This document shows positions 28,719 through 37,368 of a stretch of DNA of 64,000 nucleotides, piece after piece. Location: contig NZ_JAEFCF010000019.1 of assembly GCF_016405985.1 (NCBI RefSeq), forward strand, positions 29,473 through 93,472, in the 5' to 3' direction. The DNA is from Paracoccus sp. IB05 (GTDB taxonomy: Bacteria; Pseudomonadota; Alphaproteobacteria; Rhodobacterales; Rhodobacteraceae). Below the pieces are notes generated by a model. It saw only the letters and a program-made list of their open reading frames with translations, did no database searches and was not told where the DNA came from. Both the position numbers and the translations under genes were made by a program. Every line of letters begins with the position of its first letter. Within the stretch, counting starts at the first letter, position 1.

Positions 28719-29392
28719 GCCTTCCTGATTACGGATCCGGATTTGCTGCCCTGCGTACCGCCTGTCCCGAGGACTGGCACGCCTATACGCGGCACGCGTT
28801 TCTCGACGCGCTGCAGGATGGCTCGCTGCCGCGTTCGGATTTTCTCAGCTATCTGCGCCAGGACTATGTTTTCCTGATCCATTTCGCCCGCGCCTGGTCG
28901 CTTGCAGTGGTCAAGGCCGGGAGCCTGGCCGAGATGCAGGCGGCCAGCGCGACGGTCCACGGACTTCTTCATCACGAGATGGCGCTGCATATCCGGCTCT
29001 GCGCGGCAGCCGGGATATCGGCGGCAGATCTTGCCGCCACCGAAGAGGCGACCGGCAATCTGGCCTATACCCGCTATGTGCTGGATGCCGGGCTGAGCGG
29101 CGATTTCCTCGATCTGCTGGCCGCGCTGCTGCCCTGCGTGCTGGGCTATGGCGAGATCGGCGCGCGGCTGATCGCAACCGCTGGTGAAACGCCCTATCGC
29201 GACTGGATCGGGACCTATGGCGGCGAGACCTATCAGCAAATCTGCCGCGAGGCGGGGGCGCTTTTTGACATGGCCCTCCGCGACCGGCTGGGCGAGGCCG
29301 CGCAGACCCTGCCGCGCTGGCGCCAGCTCGAGCGTCATTTCCGTGTTGCGACGCGGCTTGAGGCCGGGTTCTGGCGCGCGGGCCTCGCGTGA
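28715..29392 (+). CDS. tenA: Aminopyrimidine aminohydrolase TenA
   Basis: 225 residues, all-helical TenA/HO-like fold. It converts the aminopyrimidine from thiamin breakdown to HMP. The catalytic cysteine is at Cys141 (LLPCVLGYGEIG), as in TenA_C members; Asp50 lies in LRQDYVFL. It overlaps thiY by four bases and the ATPase gene by one. Together with ThiYXZ it forms a salvage route feeding ThiD. Confidence 0.9.
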   Translation: MSLPDYGSGFAALRTACPEDWHAYTRHAFLDALQDGSLPRSDFLSYLRQDYVFLIHFARAWSLAVVKAGSLAEMQAASATVHGLLHHEMALHIRLCAAAGISAADLAATEEATGNLAYTRYVLDAGLSGDFLDLLAALLPCVLGYGEIGARLIATAGETPYRDWIGTYGGETYQQICREAGALFDMALRDRLGEAAQTLPRWRQLERHFRVATRLEAGFWRAGLA

Positions 29393-30081
29393 TGCGGCTT
29401 TCGGGCGAGGCCTGGATCGGCCCCGAGCGCCTTTTCCCGCCCTTGCGGCTGGCGCTTGCGGCGGGCGAATGGTTGGTATTGCTTGGCCCGTCGGGCGTGG
29501 GCAAGACCACGCTTTTGCGGCTGATCGGCGGGCTGCCGGTCGCGGCGGAGTTTCGCGGTCAGATCACCGGCCATATGCCGGTCGCGCTGATGGCGCAGGA
29601 TCCGGGGCTGATGCCCTGGGCCACGGTGGCGGCGAATATCACGCTGGGCGCAACACTGCGCCGCGAGACGCCGGACCGCGCGCGGCTCGCTTCGGTGCTG
29701 GACCAGACCGGCCTTGCCCCCCATGCGGCAAAGCGTCCGGCTGAGCTTTCGGGCGGGCAGCGGCAGCGGGTGGCACTGGCAAGGGTCTTGATGGAGGACC
29801 GGCCGCTGGTGCTGCTGGATGAGCCGTTTTCGGCGTTGGATATCGGGCTGAGGCTCAGGATGCAGGATCTCGCGGCGAGCCTGTTGCGCGGGCGGACGGT
29901 GATGATGATCAGCCATGACCCGGTCGAGGCTGCGCGGCTCGCGGACCGGATCCTTCTGATGACGCCGGCGGGTCTTGAGGAAATCACAGCCCCCGCCGGC
30001 AAGGCCCCGCGCGCAAGCGACGCGCCAGAGGTACAGGGTGCCGCGGCTGCGCTGACCCGGCAGCTGGTGGCGCTGGCATGA
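29392..30081 (+). CDS. thiZ: ABC transporter ATP-binding protein for thiamin precursor (ThiZ-like)
   Basis: 229 residues. Walker A GPSGVGKTT at about 32-40, signature LSGGQRQRVALARVL, Walker B LVLLDEPFSALD. It powers uptake with ThiX and ThiY. Start taken as ATG 29392, which shares its first base with the last base of the tenA TGA; a GTG at 29389 is the alternative. The stop overlaps thiX by four bases. Confidence 0.88.
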   Translation: MRLSGEAWIGPERLFPPLRLALAAGEWLVLLGPSGVGKTTLLRLIGGLPVAAEFRGQITGHMPVALMAQDPGLMPWATVAANITLGATLRRETPDRARLASVLDQTGLAPHAAKRPAELSGGQRQRVALARVLMEDRPLVLLDEPFSALDIGLRLRMQDLAASLLRGRTVMMISHDPVEAARLADRILLMTPAGLEEITAPAGKAPRASDAPEVQGAAAALTRQLVALA

Positions 30082-30809
30082 TCCGGGTTTCTGTCACGGT
30101 TCTGGTGCTGCTGGCGCTCTGGCAGGGGGTGATCCTGGCCAGCGGCCTGCCGCCCTTTCTGCTGCCGTCGCCGGGGGCGGTGGCCCGGGCGCTCTGGACC
30201 CATCAGGGGGTTCTCGCGGTGGCATTCCTGAAAACCCTGACCGAGACGCTTGCGGGTTTCGCTCTGGGCGCGGTGATCGGGATCGGGCTCGCGCTGCAAA
30301 TGGCGGCCTCGGCGCGGCTCCGGCGCTGGTTTGGCCCGGTGGTGGTGGTCTCGCAAACCATCCCGATTTTCGCGCTGGCGCCGATCCTGACGCTCTGGCT
30401 GGGATATGGCATGGCGCCGAAACTTGCGGTGGTGGCGCTGGTGACATTTTTCCCGGTCGCAAGCGCCTTTCATGACGGGCTGACCCGCGTGCCCCAGGCG
30501 CGGCTGGATCTGGCGCGGGTGATGGGGGCGGGGCGATGGGCGATGCTGATCCGCATCCGGATGCCTTCGGCGCTGCCGGATCTGGCCACGGGGCTGCGGC
30601 TTGCCGCTGTGCTGGCGCCGGTGGGGGCGGTGATCGGCGAATGGGTCGGCGGATCCGAGGGGCTTGGTGCGGTCATGCTGCATGCGAATGGCCGGATGCG
30701 GATCGACCTTGTCTTTGCAAGCCTCGCGCTGGTCGTCGTACTTTCGCTGGGCTTTCAGCGCCTGGTCGCCGGGCAGCTTGCCGCCCGGCTGGAGCGATAT
30801 GCCGGCTGA
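30078..30809 (+). CDS. thiX: ABC transporter permease for thiamin precursor (ThiX-like)
   Basis: 243 residues, about six membrane helices with the EAA-type loop (LDLARVMGAGRWAMLIRIRMP). SsuC/TauC/ThiX class permease. It is the last of ten tightly packed thi genes. The convergent glmS stop lies only twelve bases away, with no obvious terminator between them, so the two transcripts may overlap. Confidence 0.88.
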   Translation: MIRVSVTVLVLLALWQGVILASGLPPFLLPSPGAVARALWTHQGVLAVAFLKTLTETLAGFALGAVIGIGLALQMAASARLRRWFGPVVVVSQTIPIFALAPILTLWLGYGMAPKLAVVALVTFFPVASAFHDGLTRVPQARLDLARVMGAGRWAMLIRIRMPSALPDLATGLRLAAVLAPVGAVIGEWVGGSEGLGAVMLHANGRMRIDLVFASLALVVVLSLGFQRLVAGQLAARLERYAG

Positions 30810-30821
30810 GTGCTCCGCCGC

Positions 30822-32645
30822 TTACTCGACCGTCACCGATTTCGCGAGATTCCTCGGCTGGTCCACATCGGTGCCTTTCGCAATCGCGGTATGATAGGCC
30901 AGCAGCTGCGCGGGCACCGCATAGAGGATCGGCGCCCATACCGGGTCGACTTCGGGCAGCGTCAGCTGCGCCCAGGTGCCCTGTCCGGCATGGGCAATGC
31001 CCGCCGCATCCGAGAGCAAAAGCACCTTGCCATGCCGCGCCATCACCTCTTGCATATTCGACACCGTCTTGTCGAAGAGCGGGTCCGAGGGCGCCATGAC
31101 GATCACCGGCACATTGGCGTCGATCAGCGCGATGGGCCCGTGTTTCAGCTCGCCCGATGCATAACCTTCGGCGTGTATGTAGCTGATTTCCTTGAGCTTA
31201 AGCGCACCTTCCAGCGCCATCGGATACATCGGCCCGCGCCCGAGGAAGAGGATGTCGCGCGCCTTTGCCAGCTCATTCGACACCGCCGCGATCTGGTCTG
31301 ACAGCGCCAGCGCCGCATTCAGGAGGCCCGGCATATTGCGCAGGCTGACGATGCGCGCGGTCAGCTCCTCGCCCGTGATCCGGCCCCGGTCAGCGGCGGC
31401 CTTCAGCGCCATCAGCGCCAGCACCATCAGCTGGCAGGAAAACGCTTTCGTCGAGGCGACGCCGATCTCGGCGCCCGCAAGGATCGGCAGCACCAGATCG
31501 CTTTCGCGCGCGATGGACGAGGTCGGCACATTCACGACCGAGACCACCTGCGCCACCTTTTCCTTCACATAGCGCAAGGCGGCCAGGGTATCGGCGGTCT
31601 CGCCCGACTGGCTGACAAACAGCGCCATCGAGCGGTCAGAAAGCACCGGCTCGCGGTAGCGGAATTCGGAGGCGACGTCGATTTCCGCCGGGATGCCGGC
31701 GATCTGTTCGAACCAGTATTTCGCGACATGGGTGGCGTAGCTTGCCGTACCGCAGGCCACCATCACCACCCGGTCGATACCCGTGAAATCGAGACCCTCA
31801 GGCAGGTTCAGCGCCGGGCTGGCGCTTGATCCGGTATAATGGCGCAAGGCATCGGCCAGCACGACCGGCTGTTCGGCGATTTCCTTGGCCATGAAATGCT
31901 TGTAGCCGCCCTTTTCCACCCGGGTGGCGCCCAGCTGGATGCGGGTCTCGGCCCGGTTGGCGCGGCGGCCTGCGGCGTCGAAAATCTCGGCGCCCTTACG
32001 GGTCAGAACCGCCCAGTCGCCCTCTTCGAGATAGGTGATGCGGTCGGTCATCGGCGCCAGCGCAATCGCATCCGATCCGACAAACATCTCGCCCTCGCCG
32101 CGCCCGATGGCGAGCGGGCTGCCCTTGCGGGCGCAGATGATCAGATCATCCTCGCCCTCAAACAGCATACAAAGCGCGAAGGCGCCCTCCAGCCGGGGCA
32201 GGGTCTCACGCGCGGCCTCGATGGGGGTTGCGCCCTTGTCCATGCTGCGTTTCAGCAGCAGCGCGACCGTTTCGGTATCGGTCTCGGATTCCTGGACATA
32301 GCCATCCGCCGCCAGCTCGCTGCGCAGCGCACGGAAATTCTCGATAATGCCGTTATGGACCACCGCCACACCGCCCGCACGGTGGGGATGCGCATTCACC
32401 ACCGTCGCGGCGCCATGCGTCGCCCAGCGGGTATGGCCGATGCCGGATTTCCCCGCCAGCGGCTCATGCACCAGCAGATCCGAAAGGTTGACCAGCTTGC
32501 CCACCGCGCGGCGGCGGTCCAGCCGCCCGCTGTTCACCGTGGCGATCCCGGCGGAATCGTAGCCGCGATATTCCAGCCGCTTCAGCCCCTCGACCAGCAG
32601 CGGCGCCACTTCGTTATTGCCCAGAACACCAACAATGCCACACAT
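30822..32645 (-). CDS. glmS: Glutamine-fructose-6-phosphate aminotransferase
   Basis: 607 residues, full length. It makes glucosamine-6-phosphate, the first step toward UDP-GlcNAc. The N-terminal nucleophile cysteine is MCGIVGVLGN; the glutaminase domain covers about 1-240. Two SIS domains follow (about 285-600), with CGTASYATHVAKYW and the C-terminal NLAKSVTVE. It is four bases downstream of glmU, so the two hexosamine genes form an operon. No glmS ribozyme was expected or seen. Confidence 0.96.
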   Translation of the reverse strand: MCGIVGVLGNNEVAPLLVEGLKRLEYRGYDSAGIATVNSGRLDRRRAVGKLVNLSDLLVHEPLAGKSGIGHTRWATHGAATVVNAHPHRAGGVAVVHNGIIENFRALRSELAADGYVQESETDTETVALLLKRSMDKGATPIEAARETLPRLEGAFALCMLFEGEDDLIICARKGSPLAIGRGEGEMFVGSDAIALAPMTDRITYLEEGDWAVLTRKGAEIFDAAGRRANRAETRIQLGATRVEKGGYKHFMAKEIAEQPVVLADALRHYTGSSASPALNLPEGLDFTGIDRVVMVACGTASYATHVAKYWFEQIAGIPAEIDVASEFRYREPVLSDRSMALFVSQSGETADTLAALRYVKEKVAQVVSVVNVPTSSIARESDLVLPILAGAEIGVASTKAFSCQLMVLALMALKAAADRGRITGEELTARIVSLRNMPGLLNAALALSDQIAAVSNELAKARDILFLGRGPMYPMALEGALKLKEISYIHAEGYASGELKHGPIALIDANVPVIVMAPSDPLFDKTVSNMQEVMARHGKVLLLSDAAGIAHAGQGTWAQLTLPEVDPVWAPILYAVPAQLLAYHTAIAKGTDVDQPRNLAKSVTVE

Positions 32646-32649
32646 GGGA

Positions 32650-33999
32650 TTATCCTTTGCTCTTCGCGGCTTTGATCGCGCGAAGTTTTTCCATCAGTTT
32701 CAGGGCGAGACCGGGCTTGCTGACCTGTTTCGCGCGGCCCAGAGCCACGGCGCCGGCGGGCACGTCTTCGGTGATCACCGAGCCCGATCCGGTCAGCGCG
32801 TCATCGCCCACCGTAACCGGCGCGACCAGCATCGTGTCCGATCCGATAAAGGCGCGTTTGCCGATCCGGGTGCGATGTTTCATTACGCCGTCGTAATTGC
32901 AGGTGACGGTGCCTGCGCCGATATTGGTGAACTCGCCCACATCGGCATCGCCGATATAGGTCAGATGCCCGACCTTGACGCCTTCATCGAGGATGGCGTT
33001 TTTGATTTCGACGAAATTGCCGATATGGACATCTTCCGCCAGTTCGGCGCCCGGGCGCAGGCGTGCAAACGGCCCGACATCGGCCCCGCGCGAGACATGG
33101 CAGCCCTCAAGATGGCAAAAGCCCTTGATTTCCGCGCCGGATTCGATGGTGACACCGGGGCCGAACAGCACATTCGGGCCGATGATCGCATCGCGGCCAA
33201 TGATGGTATCGAGCGCGAAGAACACGGTCTCGGGCGCGGTGAGCGTAACGCCGGTCTCCAGCGCCTCTGCCCTTGCACGGGCCTGGAAGGCGGCTTCGGC
33301 TGCGGCCAGCTGCGCGCGGGTATTGACGCCGAGCGTCTCGGCCTCGTCGCAGACAACGACGGTGGCGGTAAGGCCTTTCGAGCGTGCGATCCCCACGACA
33401 TCAGTAAGGTAATATTCGCCGCTGGCATTCGCATTGCCGATTTCCGCGATCAGCGCGAAGAGGTCTTTCGCCGAGGCGCAGATCACACCCGAATTGCACA
33501 GGGTGACCGCGCGTTCGGCCTCGTTCGCGTCCTTATATTCGACGATCCGCTCGAGGCTGTCGCCTTCGGTGATCAGGCGGCCATAGCGGCCTGGATCTGC
33601 GGCCTGGAAGCCGAGCACCACCACGGCATTCCTGGCCCGCGCCTCAAGCATCGCCTCGAGCGTTTCCGCGCGGATGAAGGGGGTGTCGCCGTAAAGCACG
33701 ATCACATCGCCCGGCTGGCCTTCAAGGGCTGCCCGGGCCTGGTCGACCGCATGGCCGGTGCCTTTCTGTTCTTCCTGGCGGGTGATCACCACATCAGGGT
33801 CGAATTTCAGTGCCGATGCTGCGACCTCATCGCCGCCATGTCCCACCACGACGATGGTCGCGACCGGAGAAAGCGTGGCCCCGGCGGCCATCGCATGATG
33901 CAAAAGAGGTGCCGCCGCGACCTTATGCAGGACCTTCGGAAGATCCGAATTCATGCGCGAGCCCTGGCCTGCCGCCAGGATGATGAGCGAGACCTGCAT
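32650..33999 (-). CDS. glmU: Bifunctional UDP-GlcNAc pyrophosphorylase / glucosamine-1-phosphate acetyltransferase
   Basis: 449 residues. The N-terminal nucleotidyltransferase shows LAAGQGSRMNSDLPKVLHKV and LYGDTPF. The C-terminal left-handed beta-helix (about 250-440) has the hexapeptide repeats and CNYDGVMKHRTRIG plus the active region of the acetyltransferase. It makes UDP-GlcNAc for peptidoglycan and LPS. It is transcribed with glmS, which follows four bases later, and is divergent from gph. Confidence 0.95.
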   Translation of the reverse strand: MQVSLIILAAGQGSRMNSDLPKVLHKVAAAPLLHHAMAAGATLSPVATIVVVGHGGDEVAASALKFDPDVVITRQEEQKGTGHAVDQARAALEGQPGDVIVLYGDTPFIRAETLEAMLEARARNAVVVLGFQAADPGRYGRLITEGDSLERIVEYKDANEAERAVTLCNSGVICASAKDLFALIAEIGNANASGEYYLTDVVGIARSKGLTATVVVCDEAETLGVNTRAQLAAAEAAFQARARAEALETGVTLTAPETVFFALDTIIGRDAIIGPNVLFGPGVTIESGAEIKGFCHLEGCHVSRGADVGPFARLRPGAELAEDVHIGNFVEIKNAILDEGVKVGHLTYIGDADVGEFTNIGAGTVTCNYDGVMKHRTRIGKRAFIGSDTMLVAPVTVGDDALTGSGSVITEDVPAGAVALGRAKQVSKPGLALKLMEKLRAIKAAKSKG

Positions 34000-34084
34000 T
34001 CTGCCCCTTCCTTTTGTGTTGAGGCCGTTCTACCGAAGCCGGGCAGGGCCGCCAAGGGGGGCGGCGGTCACAGAGGATTGCGGC

Positions 34085-34819
34085 ATGTTGCAAGATCAGC
34101 CTTCGCCCGGGAAAGCGCCGGACAGGGCCCGCAGGCATGGAACTCGTGACGATGGCGCCTGTGTGGTCTTTGACCTTGACGGAACCCTCGCCGATACCAG
34201 TGCCGATCTGCTGGCGGCGGCCAATGCCTGTTTCACGGAAATGGGGGAAGGTGCGCCGCTGACATCAGCCGACAGCCTGACGGCGTTTCATGGCGGGCGG
34301 GCGATGCTGCGGCTCGGGTTCGGGCGGCTGGGGCAGGTGGTGCCGGAAGGCGCGGAGATGGAGCGGCTCTATCCCGAGCTCTTGCGCCATTACCGTGCCG
34401 CGATTGCGGTGCAGACGCGGATGTATCCCGGCGCGGTCGAGACGGTGGAGGCGCTGCGCGCGGCCGGCTATAAGGTTTCGGTCTGCACGAATAAGCCCTT
34501 TGCGCTGGCAGAAGAGCTTCTGCGCCAGCTTGGGGTGCGCGATCTGTTCGGCGCGCTGGTGGGGGCGGATACATTGCCGGTGCGAAAGCCCGATCCGGCA
34601 CCCTATCATCTGGCGGTGGAACAGGCCGGCGGGGTGGTGGCGCGCTCGCTGCTGATCGGGGATACCGAGACCGATCTGAAAACCTCGCGCGCGGTGGGTG
34701 TGCCCTCGGTTCTGGTGACATTCGGGCCGGAGGGCGAGGGGATCGCGCGGCTGGCGCCGGATGCGTTGCTTCATCGCTATGAGGATCTGCCGGGGATCGT
34801 CTCGCGGCTGATCGGGTAG
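34085..34819 (+). CDS. gph: HAD-superfamily phosphoglycolate phosphatase
   Basis: 244 residues from ATG 34085, with AGAGGA eight bases upstream; the frame is open earlier but overlaps the glmU promoter region. HAD motif I is FDLDGTLADT, with VCTNKP (motif II), RKPDPAPY (motif III) and LIGDTETDLKTSRAVG (motif IV). The cap region is of the Gph type. It probably dephosphorylates 2-phosphoglycolate; other HAD phosphatases have similar motifs. The stop is immediately followed by repeat copy 3. Confidence 0.85.
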   Translation: MLQDQPSPGKAPDRARRHGTRDDGACVVFDLDGTLADTSADLLAAANACFTEMGEGAPLTSADSLTAFHGGRAMLRLGFGRLGQVVPEGAEMERLYPELLRHYRAAIAVQTRMYPGAVETVEALRAAGYKVSVCTNKPFALAEELLRQLGVRDLFGALVGADTLPVRKPDPAPYHLAVEQAGGVVARSLLIGDTETDLKTSRAVGVPSVLVTFGPEGEGIARLAPDALLHRYEDLPGIVSRLIG

Positions 34820-34880
34820 AGGGGGCCAGCCCCCTCGCGGCTCTGCCGCTCACCCCCGGGATATTTCGAGACAGAAAATG
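34820..34880 (+). repeat. 3'-flank repeat, single arm (copy 3)
   Basis: Starts one base after the gph stop. Hairpin AGGGGGC/GCCCCCT (34820-34835), hairpin GCGGC/GCCGC (34837-34849), then CCCCCGGGATATTT and CGAGACAGAAAATG to 34880. Confidence 0.8.
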
Positions 34881-35027
34881 ATACTGCCGGGGAGGGGAGG
34901 CGCTTTGCTCATGCCGCCCCGGATGCGGCTTGCATGTCCGGGACGTTGGATGGTCTGATTTCCGGGATGGGACGAGGATGTGGTTGTTTCGCCCGGCCGC
35001 GCGGTCGCAGACTGCCTTTCAGACAGC

Positions 35028-35057
35028 AAAAGGCCCGGCGCGGGGGCCGGGCCTTTG
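35028..35057. terminator. Rho-independent terminator after rpoH
   Basis: AAAGGCCCGGC and GCCGGGCCTTT form a perfect stem around a short GC loop. On the minus strand it is followed by TTTTGC, so it ends rpoH; the hairpin is symmetric and may also act on the plus strand. Confidence 0.85.
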
Positions 35058-35077
35058 TTTCGTGAAAGGTTTTGCAC

Positions 35078-35974
35078 TCAGGCGGGGATCGCCATGCCTT
35101 TGCCGCGGGCGAGGTCGCGCATTTTTGCCTGCAGTTTCTCGAAGGCGCGGACCTCGATCTGGCGGATGCGTTCGCGCGAGACGCCGTAGCTTTCCGACAA
35201 TTCCTCAAGCGTGACCGGCTCATCGGCGAGGCGGCGCTGCATCAGGATGTCTTTCTCGCGGTCATTCAGAACCGACATGGCCTCAGACAGCATCTCGCGG
35301 CGGGTGTCGAGCTCATCCTTTTCGGCATAGTCGCCGGCCTGATCGCTGTCTTCATCCTCGAGCCAGTCCTGCCATTGCGTGGCACCTTCGCCATCGCCGC
35401 CGATCTGGGCATTCAGCGAGGCGTCTGACCCCGAGAGGCGGCGGTTCATCTGAACCACCTCATCTTCGCTGACAGAGAGATCCTTCGCGATCTGGGCGAG
35501 GTTCTCGGGGCGCAGATCGCCCTCTTCCAGCGCGCCGACCTTGGCCTTGGCCTTGCGCAGGTTGAAGAACAGCTTTTTCTGCGCCGAGGTGGTGCCCATT
35601 TTCACAAGGCTCCAGGACCGCAGGATATATTCCTGGATCGAGGCGCGGATCCACCACATCGCATAGGTTGCCAGCCGGAAGCCTTTCTCCGGGTCGAAGC
35701 GTTTGACCGCCTGCATCAGGCCGACATTGGCCTCGGAGATCACTTCGGCCTGCGGCAGGCCATAGCCGCGATAGCCCATGGCGATCTTGGCGGCGAGCCG
35801 CAGATGCGAGGTCACCAGCTGATGCGCCGATTTACTGTCCTGGCGTTCCGTCCAGGCCTTGGCCAGCATATATTCCTGCTCGGGTTCGAGGAGCGGGAAT
35901 TTGCGGATTTCCTGGAGATAGCGGTTCAGGCCCTGTTCCGGGCTCGGTGCGGGAAGGTTGGTATAGGTGCTCAT
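35078..35974 (-). CDS. rpoH: Heat-shock sigma factor RpoH
   Basis: 298 residues from ATG 35974 (AGGGGGC eight bases upstream). Sigma-70 regions 1.2 to 4 are complete: region 2 GYRGYGLPQAEVISEANVGL through TYAMWWIRASIQEYILR, the RpoH box QKKLFFNLR at 132-140, and region 4 with ESYGVSRERIRQIEVRAFEK. It directs heat-shock gene transcription. Rhodobacterales often carry more than one RpoH; this one cannot be assigned to a paralogue from sequence alone. Confidence 0.95.
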   Translation of the reverse strand: MSTYTNLPAPSPEQGLNRYLQEIRKFPLLEPEQEYMLAKAWTERQDSKSAHQLVTSHLRLAAKIAMGYRGYGLPQAEVISEANVGLMQAVKRFDPEKGFRLATYAMWWIRASIQEYILRSWSLVKMGTTSAQKKLFFNLRKAKAKVGALEEGDLRPENLAQIAKDLSVSEDEVVQMNRRLSGSDASLNAQIGGDGEGATQWQDWLEDEDSDQAGDYAEKDELDTRREMLSEAMSVLNDREKDILMQRRLADEPVTLEELSESYGVSRERIRQIEVRAFEKLQAKMRDLARGKGMAIPA

Positions 35975-36229
35975 GCATTTGCCCCCTGTTTTCTCTTCCG
36001 GTGCCATCAGCCCCCGGAGGATGATTTGACTTATGATCCAGGGATCCTCCTTACAAGGGAGCGATCTGTGGAAGATGAACGTGAGATGGGGCGTTTGGAT
36101 CCCGATAAAAAGAATTGTGTCGATCGGTTCACGGGAATGTCAGGGTGCCGGCGGGGGATGGCGTCGCGTGGCGCGCCGGGCCAGAACCAGGGGCAGAAAA
36201 TCCCGGCAAACAGGGAAGGAACCGTCAGA

Positions 36230-36997
36230 GTGGAAAAGCCGCGCATGTCAAAGGTGATGCTGCCCGCACGTGAGCCGGGGGTGGCGCTGGAAGTCGTTGT
36301 GGCGCGGCCATCGCGGCCCGGGCCGTATCCGGTGATGGTGTTCAACCATGGCTCGACCGGCAGCGGGCAGAGCCCGGCCCTGTTCCGGCGCACGGTCAGC
36401 CCTTCGGTGATCAGCAATTATTTTACGGCCCGGGGCTGGATGGCGGCCTTCCCGCAGCGGCGCGGCCGGGGGAAATCGGGAGGGCGCTACGGGGAAGGGC
36501 TTGCCGCCGATGGTTCGGGCTATTCCTGCGAGGCGGAGATCGCCCTTGCGGGGTTTGAGCGGGCGGTTGAGGATCTTGACGCGGTGATGCGCGGGCTCTC
36601 GCTCTGGCCGGATGTTGACCCCGGGCGGATGGTGACTGGCGGCGTGTCGCGCGGCGGTATCCTCGCGATTGCATTTGCCGGGATGCGGCCAGGCCTGTTT
36701 CGTGGTGCGGTCAATTTCAATGGCGGCTGGCTGGGGCGGGCCTGTCCGGCGCTGGAACAGGTCAACCCGATGCTGTTCGCGCGCGGGGCCGGCGGGGCGC
36801 ATGAGACGCTCTGGCTGCATGGCACTCAGGACCAGTATTACCGCATCAGCCATTGCCGCAGCAATTTCGAGACCTTTCGCGCCGCAGGCGGGCAGGGGCG
36901 GTTTGTCGCCCTGAAGGCCGGTCATGCGGCTCTGTTCAAACCCGCGCTGTGGCAGCCGCATATGGATCTCTATCTTGAAACGGTGGTGCCAGAGTGA
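36230..36997 (+). CDS. Alpha/beta hydrolase (dienelactone hydrolase/peptidase-like)
   Basis: 255 residues from GTG 36230, with AAGGA nine bases upstream; ATG 36245 is possible, and the frame is open upstream. The oxyanion strand PYPVMVFNHGSTGSGQS, nucleophile motif GGVSRGG, and a late histidine in KAGHAALF fit an alpha/beta hydrolase. The region after the nucleophile (FAGMRPGLFRGAVNFNGGW) resembles the dipeptidyl-peptidase/dienelactone hydrolase group. No secretion signal is apparent from this start. Substrate unknown. It is divergent from rpoH. Confidence 0.7.
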   Translation: MEKPRMSKVMLPAREPGVALEVVVARPSRPGPYPVMVFNHGSTGSGQSPALFRRTVSPSVISNYFTARGWMAAFPQRRGRGKSGGRYGEGLAADGSGYSCEAEIALAGFERAVEDLDAVMRGLSLWPDVDPGRMVTGGVSRGGILAIAFAGMRPGLFRGAVNFNGGWLGRACPALEQVNPMLFARGAGGAHETLWLHGTQDQYYRISHCRSNFETFRAAGGQGRFVALKAGHAALFKPALWQPHMDLYLETVVPE

Positions 36998-37032
36998 TCC
37001 TTTCGCCGCGTCGGAGCGCCATGTTGCGCCGG

Positions 37033-37368
37033 TCAGGGGGCTGGCGTGACCTCGATCTCCTGGCGCAGGCTGCCATCCTGGTTGAAGATCAGGATGCGGC
37101 CCGCGCCGGTGACAACCCCGATCCAGTCCGGGCCGGGCACCACCGAGGCCGCGACCTCGCCCGCAGGCAGCAGCAAGGCGGCGGGCAGGGGCGCTGTCGC
37201 CGCAGGCGTATCGGATAAAGGCGCGCGCAGGCGCGTGACAAGCAGCAGGGTCACGGTTATGACACCCGCGATCATGCTCAGCATCAGCACGATCACCAGC
37301 GCCTTCAGGAAACGCAGCGAGGGCGGCAGCGCAATTTCTTCCGCATTCTCCTTCGGGGCCTGAGCCAT
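37033..37368 (-). CDS. DUF6476-like single-pass membrane protein
   Basis: 111 residues from ATG 37368. One membrane segment lies at about 24-46 (FLKALVIVLMLSMIAGVITVTLLL), followed by a short exported part with an FNQDGSLRQEIEV strand pair. Similar small proteins of unknown function occur beside rluD in Rhodobacterales. Its start codon overlaps that of the divergent rluD-type gene on the other strand by two bases. GTG 37383 is an alternative start. Confidence 0.6.
   Translation of the reverse strand: MAQAPKENAEEIALPPSLRFLKALVIVLMLSMIAGVITVTLLLVTRLRAPLSDTPAATAPLPAALLLPAGEVAASVVPGPDWIGVVTGAGRILIFNQDGSLRQEIEVTPAP

Noticed and set aside
35975..36229. Heat-shock (sigma-32) promoter for rpoH
   Set aside because: TTGTAA and partial -10 candidates were seen, but none with both good match and spacing.
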